Source of the DNA: JBGQMW01 sp963769845
GTDB lineage: Archaea; Thermoproteota; Bathyarchaeia; Bathyarchaeales; Bathycorpusculaceae
Assembly: GCA_963769845.1 (NCBI GenBank)
Contig: CAVYNL010000015.1
Span: 1 to 64,000, forward strand
Direction of reading: 5' to 3'
DNA length: 64,000 nucleotides
The first letter of the stretch is position 1. Every line of letters begins with the position of its first letter. Positions 1-8,505 of the stretch are shown one piece after another. The notes beneath the pieces are model-generated. The model had not been told where the DNA came from. It ran no database searches and saw only the letters and a list, made by a program, of their open reading frames with translations. Both the position numbers and the translations under genes were made by a program.

Positions 1-39
1 GCCTCTACCCAAGACTTAAGGATAAGCAGCGCGCAACGA

Positions 40-420
40 TCAAAAAGTCACAGTAATTGATGACAGAAGGCTTCCTATCAAATAAGGGATCACTGTAGCG
101 ACGATTCCTGCAACAACCATTTCAATCCCTGACACCAGCTTGTTCTTTCTAGTGAAAGCTGTTTTCCATACTCCTATCACAAACAAGGCTGCGAAGGTTA
201 CGATGATGGCTGCGATAAAACCTATTGTAGTATTTTGCGTAAAAAGCAAAGGAGCAAGCGGAACGAGACCTCCAACCGTTTCCGCAGCGCGCGCTAAGGT
301 TGCAGCGTTTATGGGGTTGAAGTTTTTTTCCCCAACAAGAATGCCTATCGTTTATACAGTAAGCTCGGCTACCTTGAGAGAGGCATCTGGATGACCAAGA
401 AGCTCTAAGTAGAACGTGTT
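40..420 (-). pseudogene. VIT1/CCC1-family transporter remnant
   Basis: This is the C-terminal part of a membrane transporter resembling the VIT1/CCC1 (iron/manganese) family. Reading the minus strand, the frame gives a segment with HPDASLKVAEL, then an in-frame TAA near 352-354, then GEKNFNPINAATLARAAET and two hydrophobic helices; the last is preceded by the family-typical stretch KTAFTRKNKLVSGIEM and ends IPYLIGSLL. No start codon or N-terminal helices are found upstream; the frame meets further stops above 440. The remnant is therefore 5'-truncated and interrupted. A shorter ORF from TTG at 249 is open but would code only the last two helices. The family assignment rests on my recognition of the helix pattern. 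Confidence 0.55.
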
Positions 421-718
421 TAAACGCGCTCCGGATTCCACTGACCCGAATCAGAATGACCACGAGCCCACCGAATCACGCACAAAAGAAAACTTATCAG
501 AGTGCACGGCTCATGTTCCAAGTATGGGAAGCTTCACTTTCGCTGGCATATTTTTCCTAGTAATGGCATTATTGCTGTTCTGCTACTCTGTTCGTTCAGG
601 AGGAAGGACGGACAACACACTCGGCAAATTCAAGGCAATCTATGTCTTGCTAGTCCTTTTTGGGATTTTCTTGATCGTGATGGACAACGCGGATCTCATA
701 TTCCCATATCGCGACTAG
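416..718 (+). CDS. Small two-helix membrane protein, unknown function
   Basis: A 100-residue ORF with a charged, low-complexity N-terminal 36 residues followed by two clear hydrophobic helices (about residues 40-58 and 76-93) separated by a basic, polar loop (RSGGRTDNTLGKFK). An internal ATG at 524 (MGSF) would give a tighter 64-residue, two-helix protein, and may be the real start because the first part overlaps the upstream remnant. I do not recognise a family. It could be genuine, since hydrophobic segments of this regularity are uncommon in random ORFs, but nothing around it indicates a role. Confidence 0.45.
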   Translation: MFKRAPDSTDPNQNDHEPTESRTKENLSECTAHVPSMGSFTFAGIFFLVMALLLFCYSVRSGGRTDNTLGKFKAIYVLLVLFGIFLIVMDNADLIFPYRD

Positions 719-799
719 CTCATGCCCAAACATAGCTCGACCAACGACCTCCGCCAGTACCGCCCCTAGCCCGCCAATTTTTATTGTTTGCCTTTCTGT

Positions 800-1990
800 G
801 TCTTTGATGGCTCAATTGAGGTTTTTCTTGCCAGTTCATGAGCTGCTGGGACCGCCTGGTCCCTTAGGGTGGATGCGGCTCCTTCAGGTTCATGGCTTCC
901 GCTCCTCCTCGCCCAAATCCGAACCTCTGCCTTCACGCAAAGTATGCAATGCTATACTGGAGTTCTGGCTTGCCCAAGATGGCGGAGACTATGACGACGG
1001 AGTAGACCACAGAGAAGACCAGGCACGCGTGTATGCAAGCGTTCCGGAGGCCCTGCCACGTTAACCTGCTGTAAGCCAAGCGGGCTTTCACCCTCCCGTT
1101 CAGGCTTTCAGACTTCGCCCTCAGCATCTTGTAAACCACTCGAAGATGCTCAGGGCCCTCCACGTCGATGCGTTCCTTCACCGAAAGCACGTCGGAAGGG
1201 TTCACGCGTCCCTTCAACCGCCTCCAAGGAATGACGCTGTTTATCTTCCTCGAATTCAAGGCATCAAAAACTTGTTCAGACTCAAACTGGCTGTCTCCTG
1301 CGACGAGCTCAACTTCTATGTCCTCGCCCAGCAGCCTATCCAGCAAAGGCTCCACAAGCTTCTTCTCGTTGACATTGGCAGGAGCCTCCACGTGTCCTAG
1401 CGGGAAGCCTTCGATGTCAACGAGGAACAGCGATTGGTAGCCCAAGACGAAGCCTTTCTTGCCCCTTCCAAGCCTAGCGTCTGGGTCGCCAAGTCCTCGG
1501 CTCGTGTCATGCGGGTCTCGACTGCTCCAAGCTGGGAGATCAGTTCCGTCCACGCAAGCTGCTTGGACCAAGCCCACTGCGGACAATGGCTGACTTTTCC
1601 TAAGCCTCAAAGCTTCATGGCGAAGCCATTTCTCTACGGCACTGAAGCCTTTGACGCCTATGCGCTTCTTCATCTGAGAGAAGTGGGCTTCAGTCGGCAC
1701 TTTCTCGCCGTATCCACAGGCAAACCGCATTTCTCTGTATCTTCTGAGCCGCTTGACTAAGTCTTTAACGTAGGGTATCTGCTCCAGCTGACGCAGCATC
1801 AAGGCCCGCAAGTCACATTCAGGGTCATACTTTACTGGTCGCCCTGCGCCTCCAACATGCAGGCCTTTCCAGAGGATGGAGTGAAGAGGAGTTAAATCCA
1901 AGCTTTCAAATAGAAGCATCGGAGAACCTGATCTCTTCATTCTTCACCAAGATGACGAGGTCAGGCTCTCCCTAATTATTTAATCCGCCT
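800..1990. mobile_element. Insertion sequence with IS5/IS4-like DDE transposase, ends unresolved
   Basis: The intact transposase gene at 933-1940 and its short non-coding flanks indicate an insertion sequence. I looked for terminal inverted repeats between about 790-930 and 1941-2010 and could not identify a convincing pair, so the boundaries given are only approximate. It sits between a membrane-protein ORF and the broken NosD-like gene. Confidence 0.4.
933..1940 (-). CDS. DDE transposase (IS5/IS4-like)
   Basis: A 335-residue transposase of the RNase-H-fold DDE type, which cuts and joins the element's ends. The N-terminal ~110 residues match the helical DNA-binding region of IS5-type proteins (ALMLRQLEQIPYVKDL, followed by HFSQMKKRIG). 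Candidate catalytic residues are D131 (ACVDGTD), D216 (LVAGDSQFE) and E279 (KSESLNGRVKARL), in the expected order and spacing. The frame is intact from ATG to stop, in contrast to the broken genes around it, so the element may be recent and functional. Its base composition is slightly richer in GC than the neighbouring AT-rich remnants. Confidence 0.85.
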   Translation of the reverse strand: MKRSGSPMLLFESLDLTPLHSILWKGLHVGGAGRPVKYDPECDLRALMLRQLEQIPYVKDLVKRLRRYREMRFACGYGEKVPTEAHFSQMKKRIGVKGFSAVEKWLRHEALRLRKSQPLSAVGLVQAACVDGTDLPAWSSRDPHDTSRGLGDPDARLGRGKKGFVLGYQSLFLVDIEGFPLGHVEAPANVNEKKLVEPLLDRLLGEDIEVELVAGDSQFESEQVFDALNSRKINSVIPWRRLKGRVNPSDVLSVKERIDVEGPEHLRVVYKMLRAKSESLNGRVKARLAYSRLTWQGLRNACIHACLVFSVVYSVVIVSAILGKPELQYSIAYFA

Positions 1991-2053
1991 GCGCGCTTCA
2001 CTGATTTTAGCTCGCGCTTCTTTGTATAGGGAAGCTTGGGCAGACTTGCGTGG

Positions 2054-3528
2054 TCAGGGGTAGTGTTCTCTGAAGTGCCTTGCGATTAGGCTTATGTCTC
2101 GCATGTCCACTTTCCCGTCTGGAACAAGTGATTCACGCCCTGTGATGTCTACGTGAGGGTTCCACAGTGTATCGCCTGGACGAGTGCCGTAGGCTTTGGC
2201 TGAAATGTCGATGTCAGTCCTGTTCACTTCCAAGTCGTGGTTGATGTCGCAGGGGTTCCAGTAGACGTTCATAAGCGGGTAGTTGTCCACGCCTTCCCAA
2301 GGAAGAAGGATGTCACCAATCCCGTCACTGTAGAGGTCGAGGTCCACTCCATGGTAGTCGCTCCAGTAATTGCCTTCACAACCATTATCCCAGAAATCCG
2401 GATATTCAGATATCCAGTCGTCCACTTGGACAGTGTTGTTGATGAAGTTATTGTGATAAAAAGCATTGCCTGAAGAGTAAACGAGCAAGATGCCACAGCC
2501 CGTTGTTCGTTATGGTGTTTGCGGTTATGCTGTTGTAGTTTGAAAGGGAATCGAGTAAGACGCCACTGACGCCGTTGTTAGTTATGATGTTTCCGGTTGC
2601 ATTGTTGTTGTTTGAAGAGTATTCGAGATAGATGCCATGTCGGCTGTTGTTTGTTATTGTGTTTCCGCTTATGCAGCTGTTTGAAGTGAGCCTTAGGTAG
2701 ATGCCATCTTGACTGCTGTTTGTTATCGATGTTTCCGCTTATGCTGTTGTTTGAAGAGGAATCGAGCACGACGCCATCATAGATGTTGCTCGTCACGTTA
2801 TTTCCGCCTATGCTATTATTCGAAGAGGAACGGAACCCGATGCCATCCCCGTTGTTTGTTATCGTGTTTCCGCTAATGCTGTTGTTTCCAGAGTGACCTA
2901 GCCAGATGCCATAGACACTGCTGTTTGTTATTGTGTTTCCTCTAATGCTGTTGTCTGAAGAGAGGCCGAGCCAGATGCCATAGGCGATGTTGTTTGTTAG
3001 ATTGTTTCCCAAAATGCTGTTATAGTTCGAAGAGGGAGTGAACACTATGCCATAGCCGCCGTTTGTTACGGTGTTTCCGCTTATGCTGTTGTTGGAAGAG
3101 AAATCCAGCCAGATGCCATAGCTGTTGTCTGCAATGTCGTTTCCGGTTATACCATTTCTTGAAGAGTCGCCCAGCCAGATGCCATTGTCGAACTTGCTGA
3201 TGCTTGTGTTTTGGATAGTTACATTGCTTCTGTCCATAAGCGTTATTCCGCTCCCACTTCCGCTTCCCGTCACAGCGTAGCTTGCCCCGTTCAAAACAAT
3301 GTTGTCTCTCTCAATCATAATTCCGCCGACATCGGGGGTGATGTCGCCAGTTAAGGTGTATGTAATTTTGTCTGCGGCATAGATGGGAGCTGTTGGCGGG
3401 TCTATCGAGCCGTCAGCACGAATGTATATTGTGCCTGAAGCTCTAGTGGCTTCAACATTGACGATGACTGCCACCAGAATTGAGAACAAAAGGCTGATCA
3501 GCAGGACGGCGACTGTTCTCCTGGACAT
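2054..3528 (-). pseudogene. Secreted NosD-like beta-helix protein with dockerin-like tail (two frameshifts)
   Basis: The 5' part (3528 to about 2730) begins with a signal peptide (MSRRTVAVLLISLLFSILVA) and continues as a right-handed parallel beta-helix built of ~23-residue repeats of the form NNSISGNTITNNxxGIxL, the NosD/CASH pattern of periplasmic copper-binding-type and carbohydrate-binding proteins. Extra bases near 2729 (gttatcgatg where other repeats have gttatcgtg) and near 2492 break the frame; the remaining repeats can be read in other frames. The 3' part (2488-2054) holds the NosD-typical EGNYWSDY and DGIGD...DNYPLM, then two dockerin-like calcium loops (DINHDLEVNRTDID and DGKVDMRDI). 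With the two breaks repaired it would be about 490 residues, extracellular. Repeat DNA favours slippage, so error or real decay are both possible. Confidence 0.8.
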
Positions 3529-3647
3529 ATCTAGGCTCCTTACTCAAGAATGATTCAACCTAGAAGTTAATGTTTTTGGAGAAATCCTAAGACGCAGTGC
3601 TCTCCGAACTGCCTTGTCTATCTCGCTGTGGGTGGGAGCGCAGGCAA

Positions 3648-5841
3648 TTAAGACGAAGGAGTCCAGACACTGCTGGTCTTGCCAAAGTTTTTGGCTACTC
3701 CACCGATGTCCCTCATGTCGATTTTGCGGTCATTGTTAAAGTCACACCTGTACATCCATCTTGAGTTGATTGGAGGCCCGTAGACTGCTCCGAAACTTGC
3801 AGCTGCCGAACCCACGTCAAGCATATTGGTCTTCCCGTCATAATTGACATCATAAGGCAGTAGGTTAGCCGTAGCGTTCGTGACCGTATCCAGTTGCGCG
3901 TGCGGAGTGTAGTACCACTTCCACAGGTTTGCAGCGTAGACTCCTGGGTAGACCGGGTTGTAGTACCAGCCACAAACCCATGTCCGCTCAAAGTGACGAA
4001 CAATTAGGGTGTCCAGTGCCGCGCTTGAGCAGTCGTCGATCACAAGCTGCTGAATCATGCCATACGTAGCTTCTCTTTCCAGGTAACTTACCTGGCTAAT
4101 GCCCAGGTCGATCAACGCATCCATCGTCGAGCTATTGTAACCCTGTCTGCTCGCAAAGTTCCCACGACTATAGTAGAACCCGTACGCGAAGTCATGCGGA
4201 TCGGGGTAGTCGGCCAACCAGCCTGCGTAGAACACTGGGAGCTGTCTGTTTTGGCTCGCCAGCAGGTACTGCACTCCAGCTAAGAACACGAGTGTTGCAG
4301 TGGAACTTGGGGTTGAGGCTGCTGATTGCCTGTGACATTTGACTGACCAATATCTCGAGGAATCCAGGGAGGGCACCCGCATTATAAAGGAATTGGATCG
4401 TGAAACCTGTGTCCCACAAACCAGGAACTTGATGGAGTTCCTCCGCGGCTCGGCTCAGGTTGAAATAGTAACCCTCAACCGACGGACGATAATACGGTAG
4501 AGACTGGAATGATTGCCGTCGCCACATGAACAGCTTCTCCCAAATACTTTTCGCTTATCAAACTCTCATAGTCGATTGCCCAGGCGAAGGCCTTTCTGAC
4601 GTGTACCCCCCATGAAGGATCGCCAAAGAAGTCGCTGGGAACCCCAGACTCATTGAACGTGCCCGGGGGAAGAATGGGACCGTAAGGACTCGTAGAAGGG
4701 ATGTTGAACTGGAAACACAATGCCTCAACGGCAAGACTCGGCAAGGGATACGTACACCTGATTCCGGCTTATCCTGCATTTGGCTGATGTACTGTCTTGG
4801 CACGGCGCAGAAGTCAACTTCTCCGTTCAGAAACATTGTGGACCTTGCGTTCCAGTCGTAGGCCCAGGTGACCACGAAATGTTCAACGTACCCTGCTGGC
4901 TTTACTGCTGCCAAAACCGGGCCAGTTCAAGCAGGCCAACCCCGCCAATAATCATGATACCTGACCACTGACCATCTAGTGCAGGCTCTTGTTCAATTGT
5001 TCAAGCACGAATGGGCCTGTGCCCATTACTGCTGGCTCTGGATCATCCAGCGGTGGTACACTTGGAAAGTGGTAGGCATAGTATGCGGTGTGGTCAGCGC
5101 CCCAGTCTCCGTTCCAGTTGCTTGCTCTGCCAAGGCCGTTAGCCCAGGCTTTGCTGATGATGCTTGACCATTGCTGGGACAGAATCTGCAGGAACGGAGC
5201 GTAAGCTCCTGGGAAAGCCAGGTTGAACCAAACGTGTGTGCTGTTGCTTTCGACTGCCTCATCTATTGCCCAGCCGATCCATGTACGTTCTGTAAGGTTG
5301 CCGTCGGGGTCAAGACTCGCGACCGTCAATATAGGTCATGGTCGCACCGTTAAGAAGTGGTTCGTAAAACATCCATTGCGGGTTGTCACCGGGTTCCAGG
5401 ACCATTCCACGCTCGAAAGTATACTCAACATCCTCTGGTGTCACATTGCCGAATGACGGGTCTTGCCAGGGAACTCCTGTTCTGATCTTGAAGTAGTATG
5501 TATAATAGAAACTCAAGCCAGTGTGTGCTGCTGACTATCGGTGGGCTATTATGTACGATCGTCCAGTTCGTGGCCAAGGAGGGCAGGTACCTGTCCATGT
5601 GTTCGCCGTCAAAGAACACCAGCGTATCGTACATGTTCATGAGTAATTCGCCGCTGGCAGTGTCATAGGCTGCGGCAGGGTCAACAGTTGCAATGCCTCC
5701 ACCTTCAATCGTGGCTTCAATTATCTCCATCTGTCTCTCTATCGTGGGCGGTGCTGCCAGAACGCATGACAACAGAGGCGAGAATAGAAGAAGCGAGGCA
5801 AGAAGAACACACCGCAGAATGTTCATCTCAAGTTCCCCCAA
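3648..5841 (-). pseudogene. Extracellular peptide-binding protein (ABC family 5) with dockerin-like tail, multiply frameshifted
   Basis: A decayed DppA/OppA-type solute-binding protein of about 700 residues. The start at 5841 (or the internal ATG of MNILRC at 5826) gives a signal peptide (LLASLLLFSPLLSCVLA), then the family-typical ATVDPAAAYDTASGELLMNMYDTL. Later pieces lie in different frames: about 5516-5310 (VTPEDVEYTFERGMV), 5329-4976 (TGPFVLEQL), 4914-4750, 4744-4475 (VRKAFAWAIDYESLI) and 4382-3648 (YAGWLADYPDPHDFAY). The C-terminus carries two dockerin-like loops (DVNYDGKTNMLDV, DFNNDRKIDMRDI). At least five frame changes make a single sequencing slip an insufficient explanation; I judge it a pseudogene. 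The orphan membrane ORF at 7063 resembles the start of a matching permease. Confidence 0.8.
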
Positions 5842-6041
5842 ATAGAAATGGATCCCCTCTCTGAAATAGCTCTTGTGTTTTTGCCTCCGCGCGCGCTAGC
5901 CAAGGATCGCTGAGCTACAAACATAATTTCTTATCGATCGTACCACTTAGTCTGACGGGAAACCTGTTAGCGCGCGCTGTATAGTGCCCTTGTTCTTTTT
6001 CTCAAGCATCGCTTCGTCATCAGCACACGCTCCTTAGCAAC

Positions 6042-6383
6042 TTGCCCAACCTTGCGGTAAGCTTCCTTGCCCTGTCATACCTGATGATTAATGGCTTAGC
6101 CTCAGTAAACACGGTCTTCGACAACGGTTCTTTAGGACTCCATTTTCCAGAAGCGCGCGCGGTGCAAAAAGGCGGGATACAATTCATCAATGACAATGAA
6201 ACAACAAGCACTCGTTACAATCATCATGTTCCAATTGTAGAAGGCAATTATAGCATTGTGCTTTCGGGTGGATACTCATATACTGTGCTTATCAGTATTG
6301 GTGGTCTGACAACTTACCTTTACGCGTTTTCGTTGTATGTTCCTGCGAACGTCACCACTCTTACTGCGAATTTCCCGCCTTAA
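6042..6383 (+). CDS. Small beta-rich protein, unknown function
   Basis: A 113-residue ORF with a weak N-terminal hydrophobic segment and a C-terminal half rich in beta-branched residues (GNYSIVLSGGYSYTVLISIGG, then YVPANVTTLTANFPP), which looks like a small beta-sandwich or carboxypeptidase-regulatory-like fold seen in secreted archaeal proteins. A GCGCGCGCG tract at about 6151-6159 is read in frame as Ala-Arg-Ala. Start choice is uncertain: an upstream frame is closed and the ATG at 6042 has no obvious ribosome-binding site. No family recognised. It could be the surviving end of a larger gene. Confidence 0.4.
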   Translation: MPNLAVSFLALSYLMINGLASVNTVFDNGSLGLHFPEARAVQKGGIQFINDNETTSTRYNHHVPIVEGNYSIVLSGGYSYTVLISIGGLTTYLYAFSLYVPANVTTLTANFPP

Positions 6384-6482
6384 CAAAGATTGGGGTTGGG
6401 ACAAACCTTTGCCTCTTCCTTCCGCACGCGCTAAAAGAATTATACCTCGGTTCTGAATTGTACATAGAGTGTTTTTACATGT

Positions 6483-6941
6483 GTGGTGTTTATGGCTGAG
6501 CCTAAGATTAGACTGTATGTAAAAAGCGTCAAAACTGTGACTGGAACTGTCGAGACAGAACACGAGGTCTTCGGGCCCTCTACTCTTGATCGTCCGAATC
6601 GGGTCAAGATCGAGGGCAAAATATCAAATGGCACATTTCGTCTTCGACAGTTTGCGATAGAAAAAGAGCCAAAATACGAGTTTATCCTTTCAGAAGACCA
6701 ACAGAAGATCATCGAGACAGTCAAGAACATTAGCCAAAGATATTCTCTCGAAGTTGAAGTAGTGGATTTCGCAAGAAAAAATGTTCTTCGCCGAATCATA
6801 AAAGAGAAACAAGAAAAGATAAAGATCTTTCCGACCCTGATCACAGATTCTGGACTAAGGATTGAAGGAAAGATGACTGACGAAAAAGTTGAATCTTTCC
6901 TGTCTAAAATAGCCAACGAAAGACGAAAAAAGCATCTTTGA
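6483..6941 (+). CDS. Conserved archaeal-type small protein, possible thioredoxin-like C-terminus
   Basis: A 152-residue, lysine-rich soluble protein with an intact frame and no membrane segment. The C-terminal third (KIKIFPTLITDSGLRIEGKMTDEKVESFL) resembles the last beta-alpha part of thioredoxin or glutaredoxin folds, where a cis-proline (here FPT) precedes two strands and a helix. No CxxC is present, so any redox role is doubtful. The start could be GTG at 6483 or the ATG of MAEPKIRL at 6492. A perfect 16-bp palindrome lies 20 bases after the stop. Function not known. Confidence 0.6.
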   Translation: MVFMAEPKIRLYVKSVKTVTGTVETEHEVFGPSTLDRPNRVKIEGKISNGTFRLRQFAIEKEPKYEFILSEDQQKIIETVKNISQRYSLEVEVVDFARKNVLRRIIKEKQEKIKIFPTLITDSGLRIEGKMTDEKVESFLSKIANERRKKHL

Positions 6942-6961
6942 CTCACCGTGCAATAGCAAAA

Positions 6962-6977
6962 GTTAGCGCGCGCTAAC
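6962..6977. repeat. Perfect 16-bp palindrome GTTAGCGCGCGCTAAC
   Basis: This is the longest perfect member of the GCGCGCGC palindromes that I found. It lies between the stop of the small protein at 6941 and the membrane ORF at 7063. There is no following T-run, so a terminator role is not supported. Confidence 0.75.
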
Positions 6978-7062
6978 CTTCCGACAAGCCTGAAGAAGAC
7001 GAGTGACGCGCGCGTTTTGCACAGGATTAAATATTTCTGGAGCGTTATTTATCGTGTAGGTA

Positions 7063-7404
7063 ATGTGTATGTACGTCAGAAGATATGGAAATTTGCCGAA
7101 GAGAATGGCTGTTTTGGTGGCTTTTTCAATTGCTGTGTTCCTCGCTGTAGCCTGCTTCACGAATCTGGCGTTCTTGATATTTTCCCTTTGCTGCCTGTTC
7201 AGTGTAACTGTATTTTCAAGCCATTTCTTGGGAAGGAAACTACAGGCTTCGCAACCTTTGGCTGCGAATAGACTGCTAAAGTTTCAAGTCTACCTCACTA
7301 GAAGGTTTCTGATATTTCTCGTAACTTTTGTCGGCACAACCATAATAGTCTTCATAATCAGCTATTTCGAACCTCCTCTCATGCACCTTTTACCTCAAAT
7401 CTAA
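7063..7404 (+). CDS. Membrane protein, possibly truncated N-terminus of a dipeptide permease
   Basis: A 113-residue ORF with three hydrophobic helices (about 14-33, 36-54 and 84-103). The last part (LTRRFLIFLVTFVGTTIIVFIISYF) is very like the first helix of DppB/OppB-type permeases, which begin with R-R-x-hydrophobic and TxxGVTxIVFxI. If so, the gene stops right after the first permease helix, at a palindrome (AATAGCGCACGCTATT) that overlaps the stop region. It would then be a truncated partner of the broken peptide-binding protein at 3648-5841. The alternative is a stand-alone three-helix protein. Confidence 0.45.
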   Translation: MCMYVRRYGNLPKRMAVLVAFSIAVFLAVACFTNLAFLIFSLCCLFSVTVFSSHFLGRKLQASQPLAANRLLKFQVYLTRRFLIFLVTFVGTTIIVFIISYFEPPLMHLLPQI

Positions 7405-7413
7405 TAGCGCACG

Positions 7414-7566
7414 CTATTCTTGAGTGTCTGAATAATCCAAGAGTTCCTTCTCAGTCGTCACCGCTGGAAGACGATTGTTCTCGATCCTGTAGAGTTCCAT
7501 AAAACCGCACTTTCGACAATAGAAGGTTCTAACATCGTCACCTCTGTATTCGTTCTCGCGGATCAA
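7414..7566 (-). pseudogene. Small zinc-ribbon-like fragment
   Basis: The minus strand reads, from a possible TTG at 7566, an ORF of 50 codons containing TFYCRKCGFMELY followed by an acidic tail ending at the stop at 7414. The open frame continues upstream to about 7640 with a lone Cys (VLVCAN) but no ATG or GTG start, and across a GCGCGCGCG tract that reads Ala-Arg-Ala. The second half matches small zinc-ribbon proteins (CxxC followed by GY/FxEL/FY). The first CxxC pair appears destroyed, so this is probably a remnant. Confidence 0.35.
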
Positions 7567-7768
7567 ACTGACTGGAATAGCTCCCGCGCGCGCGAAAGAG
7601 ACAATATTAGCACAAACTAAGACTTTGTAGCGCGCTGCCTAGCAAAAAAATAGAAAAGGGAAAGTTGTTTTTACAGCGACTTGAATGTTATCAACATCGT
7701 GATTGGTGTGTTGCCGGCTGGCGACATAACGATTCCATTGTAGGTATAGGTAGCGCGCGCGAGAATGA

Positions 7769-8305
7769 TTATGGTTTCTTCTGGCTCTTTTCCACAAGGT
7801 GCTGGGCTATTACTGACGTAGATAGCACCCTGAGATTTGTTTCGTCTTTCAAGTCAACCAAAAAGCTGTCAACGCTTTCAACATTAATGAAGGGAAACGC
7901 CTTTATTGTGTCAATGACTTTGGCGTATGCTGAGTAGTTTTCGTAGAAATCGATGAAAAGTCGGTTCTTGTTATTGCCTATGCCGTTGACGATCATTAGC
8001 CCTGCATGGGGGTTGCTTTTTTCGGCTTCCAATGTGGCTTTTCTGATCTCCTTGAATCCTTCTGGGGGCTTCTCTTCAACGTTGAGAGACGTTATTCCCA
8101 TGATCTCATAACCTAGCTTGCTGAAATCAGGTATCATCGTGTATTCTTTGATGATGCCTTCCTTCTCCAGTTTCCTTATCGCTCTACTTACCGTGGGTTG
8201 AGAAACACCCAAGGCCTTAGCCAGTTCCCTGTCGCTTCTTCGGCTATTCTTCATGAGTTCAGCTATCAATCTCAGTTCGACGTCTTTCATGGATCGATCC
8301 ATCAA
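7769..8305 (-). CDS. Lrp/AsnC-family transcriptional regulator
   Basis: A 178-residue regulator. Residues 5-60 form the winged helix-turn-helix (DVELRLIAELMKNSRRSDRE, then LGVSQPTVSRAIRKLEKEG), the DNA-reading part of Lrp/AsnC proteins. The rest is a C-terminal domain ending SFLVDLKDETNLRVLSTSVI, a form I associate with archaeal HTH proteins rather than with the classical amino-acid-binding RAM domain. A TATA-like box lies about 20 bases upstream of the start. ATG at 8305 or 8302 are both possible. It is alone on its strand, followed by remnants, so its target is not evident; the palindromes around it could be operators, but that is speculation. Confidence 0.85.
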   Translation of the reverse strand: MMDRSMKDVELRLIAELMKNSRRSDRELAKALGVSQPTVSRAIRKLEKEGIIKEYTMIPDFSKLGYEIMGITSLNVEEKPPEGFKEIRKATLEAEKSNPHAGLMIVNGIGNNKNRLFIDFYENYSAYAKVIDTIKAFPFINVESVDSFLVDLKDETNLRVLSTSVIAQHLVEKSQKKP

Positions 8306-8320
8306 ATTGAGGGTTCAAGA

Positions 8321-8330
8321 GATATTTAAG
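8321..8330 (-). promoter_or_regulatory. TATA box for the Lrp-like gene
   Basis: On the minus strand this reads CTTAAATATC, 16-25 bases before the ATG. This matches the archaeal box A consensus (TTTAWATA) and would give a nearly leaderless transcript. Confidence 0.5.
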
Positions 8331-8505
8331 AATTAGGTCCTCTAATCTTGGACTTTACTCTCAGCGCGCGCGCTTCGACCAAAACAGGTAGACTTTCGTC
8401 TGCATCAAGAAACCGCAGATTTTGATTAGGCTTGTAAGCTTGTTCAAGTCCGCTGCCCTACAGCCCGGAGGCACGATGCAGTTTGTTCCTTCGTTCGAAT
8501 AAACC

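Larger units (their letters stand above)
5887..8372. repeat. Cluster of GCGCGCGC-core palindromes
   Basis: About ten alternating GC tracts, many with the form (T)AGCGCGCGCT(A), lie in this 2.5-kb stretch: near 5888, 5969, 6151, 6966, 7010, 7590, 7628 (shorter), 7752 and 8364, plus a variant AATAGCGCACGCTATT at 7403. They occur between genes and inside small or decayed ORFs. Long stretches of core genes elsewhere in the window contain essentially none, apart from ordinary codon-derived runs. Function unknown; they resemble a highly iterated palindrome rather than a terminator, as no T-tract follows consistently. Confidence 0.6.

Noticed and set aside
933..1940. Plus-strand ORFs inside the transposase (for example 1434-1760)
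   Set aside because: They are antisense shadows of a transposase with clear DDE motifs.
3000..3500. Repeats at 2490-3250 as a CRISPR array
   Set aside because: The repeats are imperfect, have no unique spacers and translate as beta-helix coding repeats.
6962..6977. Palindrome as an intrinsic terminator
   Set aside because: No T-run follows, and copies also lie inside ORFs and promoters.
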